From NCBI GenBank assembly GCA_965246925.1, contig OZ251994.1, positions 2,914,001 through 2,978,000 of the forward strand: a DNA stretch of 64,000 nt, written 5' to 3'. Of this stretch, positions 16,274 through 25,335 are shown in pieces. The DNA is from JANPPS01 sp965246925. Its GTDB lineage: Bacteria > Pseudomonadota > Alphaproteobacteria > Acetobacterales > Acetobacteraceae. The notes beneath the pieces were generated by a model, which saw only the letters and a list, made by a program, of their open reading frames with translations, did no database searches and had not been told where the DNA came from. Each line of letters begins with the position of its first letter. Position 1 is the stretch's first letter. Both the position numbers and the translations under genes were made by a program.

Positions 16274-17671
16274 ATGCAGTACATCTCGACGCGCGGCACC
16301 GCGCCAGTCCGGGACTTTGCCGGCGTGCTGCTGGCCGGACTCGCGGAAGACGGCGGCCTATACATGCCGGAGTCCTGGCCGCATTGGTCCGCCGCTGACC
16401 TGCGCGGCTTCCGCGGCCTTGGCTATGCCGAGCTCGCCGCCCGGGTGATGCAGCCCTTCATCGGCTCCGCCGTGCCCTTCGCCACGCTGCAGGCCATCAC
16501 GCACGACGCCTATGCCGGCTTCGGCCACCCGGCCGTCGCACCCCTGGTGCAGCTGGAATCCGGCCTCTGGTCGCTCGAGCTGTTCCACGGCCCGACCCTC
16601 GCCTTCAAAGACTTCGCCATGCAGGTGCTCGGCCGCCTGTTCGCCCACGTGCTGGCGGCCGAGGGGCGCCGGGTCACCATCGTCGGCGCCACCTCCGGCG
16701 ACACCGGATCCGCCGCCATCGAGGCCTGCGCCGGGCGGCCCGGCATCGACATCGTGATCCTCCATCCCGACGGCCGCACCAGCGAGGTGCAGCGCCGGCA
16801 GATGACCACCGTCGGTGCCGCCAACGTCGCCAACATCGCCGTGGACGGCACGTTCGATGACTGCCAGGACCTGGTGAAGGCCATGTTCGCCGACGCGCCG
16901 TTCCGGGACGAGATGCGGCTCTCGGCCGTCAACAGCATCAACTGGGCCCGCATCGCCGCGCAGATACCCTATTACGTCGCCTCCGCCATCGCGCTCGGCG
17001 CACCGGAGCGGGAGGTCGCGTTCAGCGTGCCCACCGGCAATTTCGGCAATGTCTTCGCCGCCTGGGCCGCCCGCCGCATGGGCCTCCCCGTCAGCCGCAT
17101 CGTCGTCGCCAGCAACAGTAACGATATATTAACGCGGTTCCTCGATCATAACGACATGACGATCAAAACGGTCGAACCCAGCCTGTCCCCCAGCATGGAC
17201 ATCCAGGTCAGCTCGAATTTCGAGCGCTTGTTGTTCGAGTTGCTGGACCGTGACCCCGCGGCCACCGCCAGCACCATGCAGCGGTTCCGGGCGGACGGGC
17301 GGATGGCCGTGCCGGACCCGGCGTGGCACCGCGCCCGCACCCTCATGCACGGCTTCCGCCTGGATGACGCCGGCACCACCGCGGAAATCCGGCGGCTGCA
17401 CGCGGACGGATACCTGGCCGACCCGCATACCGCCATCGGCATCGCCGCCGCTCGCGCGCTCCCCTGCGGCCACGTTCCCACCATCTGCACCGCCACCGCG
17501 CACCCGGCCAAGTTCCCGGACGCCATGCTGCACGCGACCAACGAGCGCCCCCTCCTGCCACCGCGCCTGGCCGGCCTATATGACAGGGACGAGACATACT
17601 CTAAGTCGCCCAACCAGCTCGGCGCCATCCAGGCGCGGGTTCGCGCCTTCGTCGCAAGGAATGCCGCATGA
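16274..17671 (+). CDS. thrC: threonine synthase
   Basis: The 465-residue PLP enzyme converts O-phospho-L-homoserine to threonine, the last step of threonine biosynthesis. The Schiff-base Lys is Lys112 in LAFKDFAMQ, the phosphate-binding loop is GATSGDTGSAA (138-148), and the N-terminal TRGTAPVRDF and LAEDGGLYMP are typical of the longer bacterial and fungal-type threonine synthases. Length is normal. Its stop overlaps the start of the M16 peptidase by 4 nt, an arrangement also known from other Alphaproteobacteria. Confidence 0.96.
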   Translation: MQYISTRGTAPVRDFAGVLLAGLAEDGGLYMPESWPHWSAADLRGFRGLGYAELAARVMQPFIGSAVPFATLQAITHDAYAGFGHPAVAPLVQLESGLWSLELFHGPTLAFKDFAMQVLGRLFAHVLAAEGRRVTIVGATSGDTGSAAIEACAGRPGIDIVILHPDGRTSEVQRRQMTTVGAANVANIAVDGTFDDCQDLVKAMFADAPFRDEMRLSAVNSINWARIAAQIPYYVASAIALGAPEREVAFSVPTGNFGNVFAAWAARRMGLPVSRIVVASNSNDILTRFLDHNDMTIKTVEPSLSPSMDIQVSSNFERLLFELLDRDPAATASTMQRFRADGRMAVPDPAWHRARTLMHGFRLDDAGTTAEIRRLHADGYLADPHTAIGIAAARALPCGHVPTICTATAHPAKFPDAMLHATNERPLLPPRLAGLYDRDETYSKSPNQLGAIQARVRAFVARNAA

Positions 17672-18933
17672 ACGACGCCATCCAAGTATCCCGCCTTCCC
17701 TCCGGCCTCACGGTCGTGACCGAGACCATGGACCGGGTCGAAACCGTGTCCATCGGCGCCTACGTCGCCACCGGCACCCGTAACGAGACGGAGGCCGAGA
17801 ACGGCGCCTCGCACTTCCTGGAACATATGGCTTTCAAAGGCACCGAACGCCGCACTGCCGCCGAAATCGCCGAGGAGGTCGAGAACGTCGGCGGCCACAT
17901 CAACGCCTACACCGCCCGCGAACAGACCGCTTACTACGTGAAGCTGCTGAAAGAGGATCTGGCGCTTGGCGCCGACATCATCGGCGACATCCTGACCCAT
18001 AGCACCTTCGCGCCTGAAGAGTTCGAGCGGGAGCGGGGCGTCATCCTGCAAGAGATCGGCCAGGCCAACGACACGCCGGACGACATCATCTTCGACCATT
18101 TTCAGCTGACCGCCTTCCCGGATCAGCCCATGGGCCGCCCCACCCTGGGCAGCGAAGACAATATCAAGCGGATGGAGCGCGGCCAGCTCACCAGCTACAT
18201 GCACCGCCACTACGCCGCCGGGAACACCGTGATCGCCGCCGCGGGGAACCTGCAGCACCAGACCGTCGTCGACCTCGCGCGCCAGCATTTTGAGGACCTC
18301 CCGTCCGAGATGCCCCTCCCGTTCACCGCCGGCGCCTATAAAGGCGGGGAGTTCCGGGAGGGCAGGGACCTCGACCAGGTGCACATCGTCCTGGGCTTCC
18401 CAGCCGTCGCCTACGGTGACCCCGACTATTTCCCGGCCCTGCTGCTCAGCACCCTGCTCGGCGGCGGCATGAGCTCGCGCCTCTTCCAGGAAATCCGCGA
18501 AAAGCGCGGCCTGGTCTATTCCATATACTCCTTCAACGCCCCGTTCCTCGATGGCGGCCTGTTTGGCATCTACGCCGGCACCGGCGAGAAAGAAGCGGCC
18601 GAGCTGGTGCCGGTCACGCTCCAGGAACTGCTGGCCGTCCAGCACGGCGTCCGCGATGACGAGCTCGCCCGGGCCCGCGCGCAGGTCAAGGCCAGCCTGC
18701 TGATGTCCCTGGAAAGCACCGGCAGCCGCTGTGAGCAGTTGGCGCGGCAAATCCAGGTCTTCGGCCGCATCGTCCCCACCGCCGAGACCGTCGCCAAGCT
18801 GAACGCCGTCGACATCGCCGCCATCCAGCGCGTGGCCGCCCGCATCTTCCGCGCCACCCCTACCCTGGCCGCCATGGGCCCGGCCGACAGCGTGCCGGGG
18901 CTCGGCCATATCATCGAGAAGCTCGCGGCATGA
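17668..18933 (+). CDS. M16 family zinc metallopeptidase (processing-peptidase-like)
   Basis: The 421-residue protein has the inverted zinc motif HFLEH (His49, Glu52, His53) with the downstream Glu in the EEVENVGGHINAYT region, and a second half with GGGMSSRLFQEIREKRGLVYS, the substrate-binding Arg/Tyr motif of M16B peptidases. This is close to mitochondrial processing peptidase beta subunits and bacterial PqqL/YmxG-type proteins. There is no signal peptide, so it is likely cytoplasmic. It overlaps thrC and pmbA by 4 nt each, so all three are one transcript. Confidence 0.93.
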   Translation: MNDAIQVSRLPSGLTVVTETMDRVETVSIGAYVATGTRNETEAENGASHFLEHMAFKGTERRTAAEIAEEVENVGGHINAYTAREQTAYYVKLLKEDLALGADIIGDILTHSTFAPEEFERERGVILQEIGQANDTPDDIIFDHFQLTAFPDQPMGRPTLGSEDNIKRMERGQLTSYMHRHYAAGNTVIAAAGNLQHQTVVDLARQHFEDLPSEMPLPFTAGAYKGGEFREGRDLDQVHIVLGFPAVAYGDPDYFPALLLSTLLGGGMSSRLFQEIREKRGLVYSIYSFNAPFLDGGLFGIYAGTGEKEAAELVPVTLQELLAVQHGVRDDELARARAQVKASLLMSLESTGSRCEQLARQIQVFGRIVPTAETVAKLNAVDIAAIQRVAARIFRATPTLAAMGPADSVPGLGHIIEKLAA

Positions 18934-20258
18934 ACGATCTGGACCTGATGCAGGACCTGCTGCGCCGCGCCAAGGCGGCCGGCGCGGATGCGGCGGACGC
19001 CATCCTCATCGGCGGCACCTCCGTCTCCGTCACCCGCCGCACCGGCCTTACCGAACACCTCGAACGGTCGGAGGAGCGTGACCTCGGCCTCCGCGTCTTC
19101 GTCGGGCAAAAGGCCGCTATCGTCAGCAGCACCACGGTCGATCCCTCCGGCTTCCAGACCCTGGCCGAGCGCGCCGTCGCCATGGCCCGAATCGTGCCCG
19201 ATGACCCCTTCGCGGGCCTTGCCGAGCGTATGGCCCCCGCCGAACACCTGCCGCTCGACCTCGATGATTCCAATGAGCCGGACGTCGCCGCCCTCACCCA
19301 ACGCGCCGCCGCAGCCGAAGACGCCGCCCGCGCCGTGCCCGGCGTCACCAACAGCGAAGGCGGTAGCGCCGGCTATGGCCGCACGCAGGTGGTGCTCGTC
19401 ACCAGCGCCGGATTTGCCGGCCAGTATGCCCGCACGAGCCACTCAGTTTCAGCCACCGCCCTGGCCGGCACCGGGACCGATATGCAACGGGACTACGACT
19501 ACTCCGGCACCGTGCACCGCGCCGACCTCGAAGACGCCACCGCGATCGGCCGTGAAGCCGGGGAACGTGCCGTCCGCCGCCTGAACCCAGTCCGGCCCAA
19601 GACCGCGAAGATGCCTGTCGTCTATGACCCCCGCGTCTCCAGCAGCCTGATCGGCCATCTGATCGGCGCGATCAACGGCGCCTCCATCGTCCGCGGCACG
19701 AGCTTTCTCAAGGACAAGCTCGGCCAGCGTGTCTTCGCGCCCGGCATCCACATCCACGACGACCCCCGCCGGGTCCGCGGCCTGCGCTCCCGCCCCTTCG
19801 ACGGGGAGGGCGTGCCGACCCAGGCGCGCACCCTGATCGATGACGGCGTCCTCACCACCTGGCTGCTCGATAGCCGTAGCGCCCGGCAGTTGCAGCTCGC
19901 CAGCACCGGCCACGCCAGCCGCGGCACCGGCAGCCCGCCCAGCCCATCACCCACCAACTTATACATGACCGCCGGCACACAAACGCCGCAGCAGCTGCTG
20001 TCTGACATCAAAGAAGGCCTCTACATTATCGAGATGATGGGATCGGCCGTGAACGGCGTCACCGGGGACTACAGCCGCGGCGCCGCCGGCTTCATGATCC
20101 GTGATGGCCAGCTGGCCGAGCCGGTGGCGGAAATCACCATCGCCGGCAACCTGCCCGACATGTTCATGCACCTCACCCCCGCCAACGACCTCCGCTTCCG
20201 CCGCGGCACCGACGCCCCCACCATCAGGGTCGACGGTTTGACCCTCGCCGGAGCCTAA
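18930..20258 (+). CDS. pmbA: TldD/PmbA family protein, PmbA type
   Basis: The 442-residue protein fits PmbA (TldE), the non-catalytic subunit of the TldD/TldE metalloprotease that degrades unfolded peptides and matures some peptide antibiotics such as microcin B17. It lacks the HExxxH zinc motif of TldD and shows PmbA stretches ERDLGLRVFVGQKAA, VVYDPRVSSSLIGH and EMMGSAVNGVTGDYSRGAAG. No tldD is visible in this window. Coupled by ATGA to the M16 peptidase, it suggests a peptide-processing unit. Confidence 0.93.
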   Translation: MNDLDLMQDLLRRAKAAGADAADAILIGGTSVSVTRRTGLTEHLERSEERDLGLRVFVGQKAAIVSSTTVDPSGFQTLAERAVAMARIVPDDPFAGLAERMAPAEHLPLDLDDSNEPDVAALTQRAAAAEDAARAVPGVTNSEGGSAGYGRTQVVLVTSAGFAGQYARTSHSVSATALAGTGTDMQRDYDYSGTVHRADLEDATAIGREAGERAVRRLNPVRPKTAKMPVVYDPRVSSSLIGHLIGAINGASIVRGTSFLKDKLGQRVFAPGIHIHDDPRRVRGLRSRPFDGEGVPTQARTLIDDGVLTTWLLDSRSARQLQLASTGHASRGTGSPPSPSPTNLYMTAGTQTPQQLLSDIKEGLYIIEMMGSAVNGVTGDYSRGAAGFMIRDGQLAEPVAEITIAGNLPDMFMHLTPANDLRFRRGTDAPTIRVDGLTLAGA

Positions 20259-20327
20259 CCCCTACTTTCACGCTGGAAATAAACTATATAAGGCGCACAG
20301 CCTTTATGGGTCGGGAGGCCCAACACC

Positions 20328-21257
20328 ATGCCAAGTAGTCGCTCGTTTATCGCCGCCGCCGCCGCGCTCAGCATCGCACTGCTGCCATCCGTCGCCATGG
20401 CCAAGGCCGGCGGTGGCTTCTCGTTCGGCAGCCGCGGCAACCGCACCTACTCGGCCCCGCCCACGACGCAGACCGCGCCGTCGCAGGCCATGCCGATGGA
20501 CCGCTCGCTTGCCCCGCGCGTTGCCCCGTCTGCGCCGTTCGGCGGCGCGGCACCGTATGCGCAGCCGCGCCGCTCCGGCTTCATGTCCGGCCTGGCCGGC
20601 GGCCTGCTCGGCGTCGGCCTCGGCAGCATGCTGTTCGGCGGCGGCCTGTTCGGCGGCAACGGCTTTGGCTTCCTCAGCCTGATCGGCCTGCTGCTGCAGG
20701 GAGCGCTGCTGTTCTTCGTCGCCCGCTGGCTGTTCCGCATGTTCGCGCCCCAGGCCGCCATGGCCGGCGCCAACCTGCGCGGCATGGCCGCCCCCTCGCC
20801 GATGCAGGGCACCATGCCTTCCGGTGCTGGTACGGGCGCTGGCACAGCCAACAGCCTCGTCATCACCAAGGCCGACTACACCGCCTTCGAGCAGCTGCTC
20901 CAATCCGTGCAAACCGCCTGGTCCAACGCCGACACGAGGGCGCTCAGCGGCGTGGCCACCCCCGAAATGGTCGGCTACTTCTCCGAACAGTTGGCCGAGC
21001 AGGCTAGCCGGGGCGTCCGCAACTCCGTCACCCACGTGAAGCTGGAAAAGGGTGACCTCGCCGAGGCCTGGCGCGAGGCCAACCGCGACTACGCCACCGT
21101 CGCCATGCAGTTCTCCGCCTTGGACGTGACCCGTGACGCTTCCGGACGCGTCGTGGACGGCGACCTCGCCCTCCGCACCATGACGACCGAGCTCTGGACC
21201 TTCATGCGCGTCCAAGGCGGCCAATGGCTCCTGTCCGCCATCCAGCAGGTGCGCTAG
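20328..21257 (+). CDS. Tim44-domain protein
   Basis: The 309-residue protein has a signal peptide-like N-terminus (residues 1-25), a Pro/Ser/Thr-rich linker, a Gly-rich membrane segment (about residues 85-135) and a C-terminal Tim44-like domain beginning near VITKADYTAFEQLLQSVQ with WREANRDYATVAMQFSA. In mitochondria Tim44 links the translocase to Hsp70; bacterial homologues are membrane proteins of unknown role. GGGAGG lies upstream of the ATG. It stands alone between pmbA and the LPS block. Confidence 0.88.
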   Translation: MPSSRSFIAAAAALSIALLPSVAMAKAGGGFSFGSRGNRTYSAPPTTQTAPSQAMPMDRSLAPRVAPSAPFGGAAPYAQPRRSGFMSGLAGGLLGVGLGSMLFGGGLFGGNGFGFLSLIGLLLQGALLFFVARWLFRMFAPQAAMAGANLRGMAAPSPMQGTMPSGAGTGAGTANSLVITKADYTAFEQLLQSVQTAWSNADTRALSGVATPEMVGYFSEQLAEQASRGVRNSVTHVKLEKGDLAEAWREANRDYATVAMQFSALDVTRDASGRVVDGDLALRTMTTELWTFMRVQGGQWLLSAIQQVR

Positions 21258-21264
21258 CTCAATC

Positions 21265-21305
21265 CGTGCCGCATTGCACAAAAGTGACAAGTGCAATGCG
21301 ACACG
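21265..21305 (+). terminator. long hairpin after the Tim44 gene
   Basis: A 15-bp stem with one C-A mismatch (CGTGCCGCATTGCAC with GTGCAATGCGACACG) around an 11-nt loop starts 8 nt after the Tim44 stop. No T run follows. It is the only obvious transcription end between the Tim44 gene and the LPS block and could also protect the upstream mRNA. Confidence 0.5.
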
Positions 21306-21392
21306 GAAACTTAATCAACAGGACTCGTGTCATAACGTAAGGAGCCGTGACTAGGACTGAAGTGGTCGCATAGCACGAGGTCGATCGACGCA

Positions 21393-22235
21393 ATGAATGC
21401 TTTTTCCGCCGGACCAGGCTCCCACCACTACCGGACCGTATTCATTTCGGATATCCACCTCGGCACCAAGGGAAGCCGCACCGATTTCTTGGTGGACTTC
21501 CTCAGCCGCGTGAAATGCGAACACCTCTACCTGGTCGGCGACATCGTCGATGGCTGGCGCCTCCGCAAGGCCTGGTACTGGGACGCCGCGCACGACCGGG
21601 TCATCCGCCTCATCCTCAAGCACGCCCGCAACGGTACCGCCGTCACCTACATACCTGGTAACCACGACGAAATGTTCCGCAGCTGGCTGCCGAGCCTCGT
21701 GGACCCCCACACGTTCGAGGTCGCCGGCATCACCCTCCGGCACGAGGCCGAACACACCACCGCCGACGGCAAGCGCCTCTGGATCACCCACGGCGACCAG
21801 TTCGACAGCGTTGTCCGCTACGCCAAGTTCCTGGCCCATCTCGGCGACAGCGCCTATGTCACCGCGCTCGTGATGAACCGCTGGGTCAACGTCATCCGAC
21901 GCAAGCTCGGCTACAACTACTGGTCCCTCAGCCAGTGGCTGAAGCGCCAGGTCAAGGGCGCCGTCAAGGCCATCGACCGCTTCGAAACCGCCCTCGCGGC
22001 CGAGGCCGCCCGCCGCGGATTCGACGGCGTCGTCTGCGGCCACATCCACCACGCGGAGATGCGCACCGTGAACGGCGTGCGCTATATGAACGACGGCGAC
22101 TGGGTCGAATCGTGCACCGCCCTGGTCGAACACCACGATGGCCGGATGGAGCTCCTCGATTGGGCGAGTGTGAACAGCCTCAGCTTCTTCGCCCCCCAGG
22201 ACCGCTGGACGGACCCGGTGCCGGAGAACGTCTGA
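21393..22235 (+). CDS. LpxH-like metallophosphoesterase (UDP-2,3-diacylglucosamine diphosphatase family)
   Basis: The 280-residue calcineurin-like phosphoesterase shows Asp20/His22 (SDIHLG), Asp50 (GDIVDG), Asn90-His91 (GNHDE), His133 (THGDQFD) and His217/His219 (GHIHH), the full set of metal ligands. LpxH removes UMP from UDP-2,3-diacylglucosamine in lipid A synthesis. The family includes close relatives that lie, as here, beside a glycosyltransferase and are often annotated the same way, so the true substrate may be a related lipid. It leads a run of lipid A and Kdo genes. Confidence 0.85.
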   Translation: MNAFSAGPGSHHYRTVFISDIHLGTKGSRTDFLVDFLSRVKCEHLYLVGDIVDGWRLRKAWYWDAAHDRVIRLILKHARNGTAVTYIPGNHDEMFRSWLPSLVDPHTFEVAGITLRHEAEHTTADGKRLWITHGDQFDSVVRYAKFLAHLGDSAYVTALVMNRWVNVIRRKLGYNYWSLSQWLKRQVKGAVKAIDRFETALAAEAARRGFDGVVCGHIHHAEMRTVNGVRYMNDGDWVESCTALVEHHDGRMELLDWASVNSLSFFAPQDRWTDPVPENV

Positions 22236-22243
22236 CCCGGCGC

Positions 22244-23248
22244 TTGCGCATCCTCATCGTCTCCGACGCCTGGCACCCCCAGGTGAACGGCGTGGTCCGC
22301 ACCCTCTCGACCGTCGCCCAGGAACTCACCGCCATGGGCCACGTGGTCGACATCATCGGCCCCGACCGCTTCCACACCATCGCCATGCCCACCTACCGCA
22401 GCATCCGCCTGGCCGTCGCCCCCGGACGCAAGATGGCTCGCCTGATCGAAGCCTTCCGCCCCGACGCGCTGCACATCGCGACCGAAGGCCCGCTCGGCCT
22501 CGCCGCCCGGCGCTGGGCGCTCCGTCACCGGCACCGCTTCACCACCGCCTTCCACACCCGCTTCCCCGAGTATCTGCACGCCCGCTTCCGCCTCCCGCAC
22601 GCCGTCGGCTACGCCTTCCTCCGCTGGTTCCACAACGCCGGCGCCGCCATGCTGGTCGCCACCGGCACGCTCCGCCGTGAGCTTACGGACCGCGGCTTCC
22701 GCACCGTCCAGCCCTGGTCCCGCGGCGTGGACCTCACCCGCTTCCACCCCGCCCCCGCGCCGCACGGCTACGCTAAGCCAGTCTTCCTCTACGTCGGCCG
22801 GGTCGCGGTGGAAAAGAACGTGGGCGCCTTCCTCTCGCTCGACCTGCCCGGCACCAAGCTCGTGGTCGGTGACGGCCCCGCCCGCGCCGCCCTCGCCCGC
22901 GCCCATCCGGACGCCGTCTTCCTGGGGGAACGCCACGGCGCCGAACTCGCCGCCCACTACGCCGCCGCCGACGTCTTCGTCTTCCCGTCGCTGACCGACA
23001 CGTTCGGCCTCGTCCTGCTCGAATCGCTCGCCTCCGGCACCCCCATCGCCGCCCATCCCGTCACCGGCCCGCTCGACGTGCTGGACGGCGCCCCCCCCGG
23101 CACCGGCGCCCTCGATACCGACCTCCGCGCCGCCGCCCTCCGCGCCCTGGGCGGCGACCGCGCCGCCTGCCGCGCCCACGCCGAGCGCTTCTCCTGGCGC
23201 GCCTGTGCCGAGGCCTTCCTCGCCAACCTCGCGATCGAGGCGGGGTAG
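22244..23248 (+). CDS. GT4-type glycosyltransferase family protein
   Basis: The 334-residue protein has a two-domain GT-B layout: an N-terminal RILIVSDAWHPQVNGVVRTL typical of GT4 enzymes such as diacylglycerol mannosyltransferases, and a C-terminal donor site with FLYVGRVAVEKN, VVGDGPARAAL and FPSLTDTFGLVLLES. The start is uncertain: TTG at 22244 gives the expected N-terminus, while CTG at 22232 would overlap the LpxH-like stop. The pairing of this gene with the LpxH-like phosphatase is common in Alphaproteobacteria and suggests work on a shared glycolipid. Confidence 0.85.
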   Translation: MRILIVSDAWHPQVNGVVRTLSTVAQELTAMGHVVDIIGPDRFHTIAMPTYRSIRLAVAPGRKMARLIEAFRPDALHIATEGPLGLAARRWALRHRHRFTTAFHTRFPEYLHARFRLPHAVGYAFLRWFHNAGAAMLVATGTLRRELTDRGFRTVQPWSRGVDLTRFHPAPAPHGYAKPVFLYVGRVAVEKNVGAFLSLDLPGTKLVVGDGPARAALARAHPDAVFLGERHGAELAAHYAAADVFVFPSLTDTFGLVLLESLASGTPIAAHPVTGPLDVLDGAPPGTGALDTDLRAAALRALGGDRAACRAHAERFSWRACAEAFLANLAIEAG

Positions 23249-23308
23249 CCCAGCATTTGCTGACCCCCCGCCCGCATGCTACCGCCCGCCCATGCTGGGC
23301 CTGTCATC

Positions 23309-24004
23309 ATGCTGAAACGCGCGCTGCGCCATCCGCGCGTGCTGGCCTTCGGCGCCGCCTGGCTCGGACGCTACCTCCGCTTCGCGCTCCGCACCACGCG
23401 CTGGCGGGTCGAGGGCCACGCCGGCCCTTACATCTACGCCGTCCCCGCCATCTTCGCCTTCTGGCATGAGCGCCTGCCCATGATGCCCGCCCTCTGGACC
23501 CACGCGCTGGACGTGCGCCGGGCCGGGGGCCACCCACGCGGACGCATGCACGTCCTCGTCAGCCGGCATCAGGACGGACGCATGATCGGCGACATGATGC
23601 GGGGCTTCGCGCTCGACCTCGTGCACGGCTCCTCCGCCAAGGGCCAGCAGCAGAAGGGCGGTGCCGCCGGCCTCCGCGCGCTGCTCGCCGTGCTCGCCGC
23701 CGGCGACCAGGTCGTCATCACCCCGGATGGCCCCCGCGGCCCCCGCCGCCACGCCGCGCCCGGAATCCTGCAGCTCGCCGCCCTGGCCGGCGTCCCCATC
23801 ATCCCCTGCGCCGCCCAAACCACGCGCCGCACCGTGCTGCCCAGCTGGGACCGCATGATCCTGCCGTTGCCTTACGGACGCGGCGTCATCCTCTGCGGCG
23901 CCCCGCTCACCATCCCCCGCACCGGCTGGGCCGGCTCGCTCCCGGCCGTAAACCAAGCCCTGACCGACGCCGCCGACCGGGTGGACCGCCTATGCCGGGC
24001 GTGA
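23309..24004 (+). CDS. DUF374 family lysophospholipid acyltransferase-like protein
   Basis: The 231-residue protein has the DUF374 signature: YAVPAIFAFWHERLPMMP, VSRHQDGRMIGDMMRGFALDLVHGS and ITPDGPRGPRRHAAPGILQLA, corresponding to the H-E/D and PEG-like regions of LPLAT acyltransferases. In Gram-negatives such proteins lie next to waaA and are thought to act on lipid A or phospholipids at the inner membrane. The ATG at 23309 gives the usual N-terminus; an in-frame ATG at 23276 is possible. It overlaps waaA by 13 nt. Confidence 0.85.
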   Translation: MLKRALRHPRVLAFGAAWLGRYLRFALRTTRWRVEGHAGPYIYAVPAIFAFWHERLPMMPALWTHALDVRRAGGHPRGRMHVLVSRHQDGRMIGDMMRGFALDLVHGSSAKGQQQKGGAAGLRALLAVLAAGDQVVITPDGPRGPRRHAAPGILQLAALAGVPIIPCAAQTTRRTVLPSWDRMILPLPYGRGVILCGAPLTIPRTGWAGSLPAVNQALTDAADRVDRLCRA

Positions 24005-25335
24005 CTCCTTCGGTGTGGCACTGGGCCACCACCCTGGCCGCCCCGGCGCTCCGCCACATGCTCCGCCGCCGCGCCCGCCGCGGTAAGGAATGGGCCGATC
24101 GCCTGCCCGAGCGTGAAGGCATCGACCCCACGCCCCGCCCACCCGGCCGCCTGATCTGGCTCCATGCCGCCAGCGTCGGTGAAAGCGTCTCCATCCTCCC
24201 GCTCCTGCCGTTCCTGCAGGGTGTCACCGTCCTGCTCACCACCGGCACCGTCACCTCCGCCGCCCTCCTCGCCGAACGCCTGCCCACCCTCGAGACCGGC
24301 CCCGTCCTGCACCGCTTCGTGCCGCTCGATGTCCCGCGCTGGGCCGCCCGCTTCCTGGACCATTGGCGCCCGGACGCCGCCGCCTTCGTCGAAAGCGAGC
24401 TTTGGCCTAACATCCTCGCCGCCTGCCGCCGCCGCCAGATCCCGCTGATGCTGCTCAACGCCCGCATGTCCGCCCGTAGCGCCCGCGGCTGGGCCCGCGT
24501 GCCCGGCTTCGCCCATGAGATCCTGGGCTCGTTCACCGCCGTCCAAGCCCAATCCCCCACCGACGCCGCCCGCCTCGCCGCTCTGGGCGCCCGGCACGTC
24601 ACCGCACCCGGCGACCTCAAGCTCGCCGCCCCGCCGCTGCCGGCCGACCCCACGGAGCTCGCCCGCCTCCAGACGCTCACCGCCGGCCGCCCCATCTGGC
24701 TCGCCGCCAGCACCCACCCGGGCGAAGAGGCCATCGCCATCCGCCTGCACCACCGCCTATCCGAGTCGTTCCCCACCCTCCTCACCATCATCGCCCCCCG
24801 CCACCCCGCGCGCGGCCCCGGTATCGAGCCCGCCGCCCCGCACCGCTCCCGCGGTGAAGACCCCGGCGCCCTCTGGATCGCCGACACCCTGGGCGAACTC
24901 GGCCTGCTCTACCGCCTGGCCCCCATAACCCTCATCGGCCGCAGCCTCCTTCGCCCCGGCGGCGGCCAAAACCCCTGGGAGCCCGCCAGACTAGGCTGCG
25001 CCCTGGTAGTCGGCCCCCACACCGCCAACTTCGAACGCGCCACCACCACCCTCCGCCACGCCGGCGCCCTCACCGTGGTCCAAGACGAATCCGCCCTGGA
25101 AGCCTGGCTCCGCACCATGCTTTCCAACGCCACCCTGGCCGCCACGACCGGCCAAGCCGCCGAAGCAGCATCGACGGGCCTGTCTCGTCTCCCCCAACGG
25201 ACAGCCGAGACAATTCTCGAACTCATTCAAACCGTACACAAACTTCCCCCTCTCCCGCTGGCGGGAGAGGGCCGGGGTGAGGGTGGAACCGCGAAAACGG
25301 ATCATCGCGCGCATGGTCAAAACACCCCGCCATGA
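23992..25335 (+). CDS. waaA: 3-deoxy-D-manno-octulosonic acid (Kdo) transferase
   Basis: The 447-residue GT30 enzyme attaches Kdo to lipid IVA at the inner membrane. It has LIWLHAASVGES with the catalytic Glu64, ESELWPNIL, and C-terminal donor-site motifs APRHPARG and GGQNPWEPARLG. The ATG overlaps the acyltransferase by 13 nt; a GTG at 24001 would give a GTGA overlap. The last 30 or so residues, LPPLPLAGEGRGEGG and beyond, are encoded by a REP-like element and do not look like WaaA, so the native end is probably near ETILELIQTVHK. Its stop overlaps lpxK by 4 nt. Confidence 0.93.
   Translation: MPGVTPSVWHWATTLAAPALRHMLRRRARRGKEWADRLPEREGIDPTPRPPGRLIWLHAASVGESVSILPLLPFLQGVTVLLTTGTVTSAALLAERLPTLETGPVLHRFVPLDVPRWAARFLDHWRPDAAAFVESELWPNILAACRRRQIPLMLLNARMSARSARGWARVPGFAHEILGSFTAVQAQSPTDAARLAALGARHVTAPGDLKLAAPPLPADPTELARLQTLTAGRPIWLAASTHPGEEAIAIRLHHRLSESFPTLLTIIAPRHPARGPGIEPAAPHRSRGEDPGALWIADTLGELGLLYRLAPITLIGRSLLRPGGGQNPWEPARLGCALVVGPHTANFERATTTLRHAGALTVVQDESALEAWLRTMLSNATLAATTGQAAEAASTGLSRLPQRTAETILELIQTVHKLPPLPLAGEGRGEGGTAKTDHRAHGQNTPP
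25246..25283. repeat. REP-like palindromic element, copy 2
   Basis: A perfect 11-bp inverted repeat (CCCTCTCCCGC and its complement, loop TG) followed by CCGGGGTGAGGG. It lies in the 3' end of waaA and is translated as LPPLPLAGEGRGEGG. It belongs to the same family as copies at 7431, 31151, 32521 and 50604. Confidence 0.8.

Noticed and set aside
17146..18909. Minus-strand open frame of 587 codons
   Set aside because: It lies opposite thrC and the M16 peptidase, which have clear catalytic motifs; the product has no recognisable domain.
18930..20258. PmbA considered as the catalytic TldD
   Set aside because: The HExxxH zinc motif is absent and the C-terminal stretches match PmbA.
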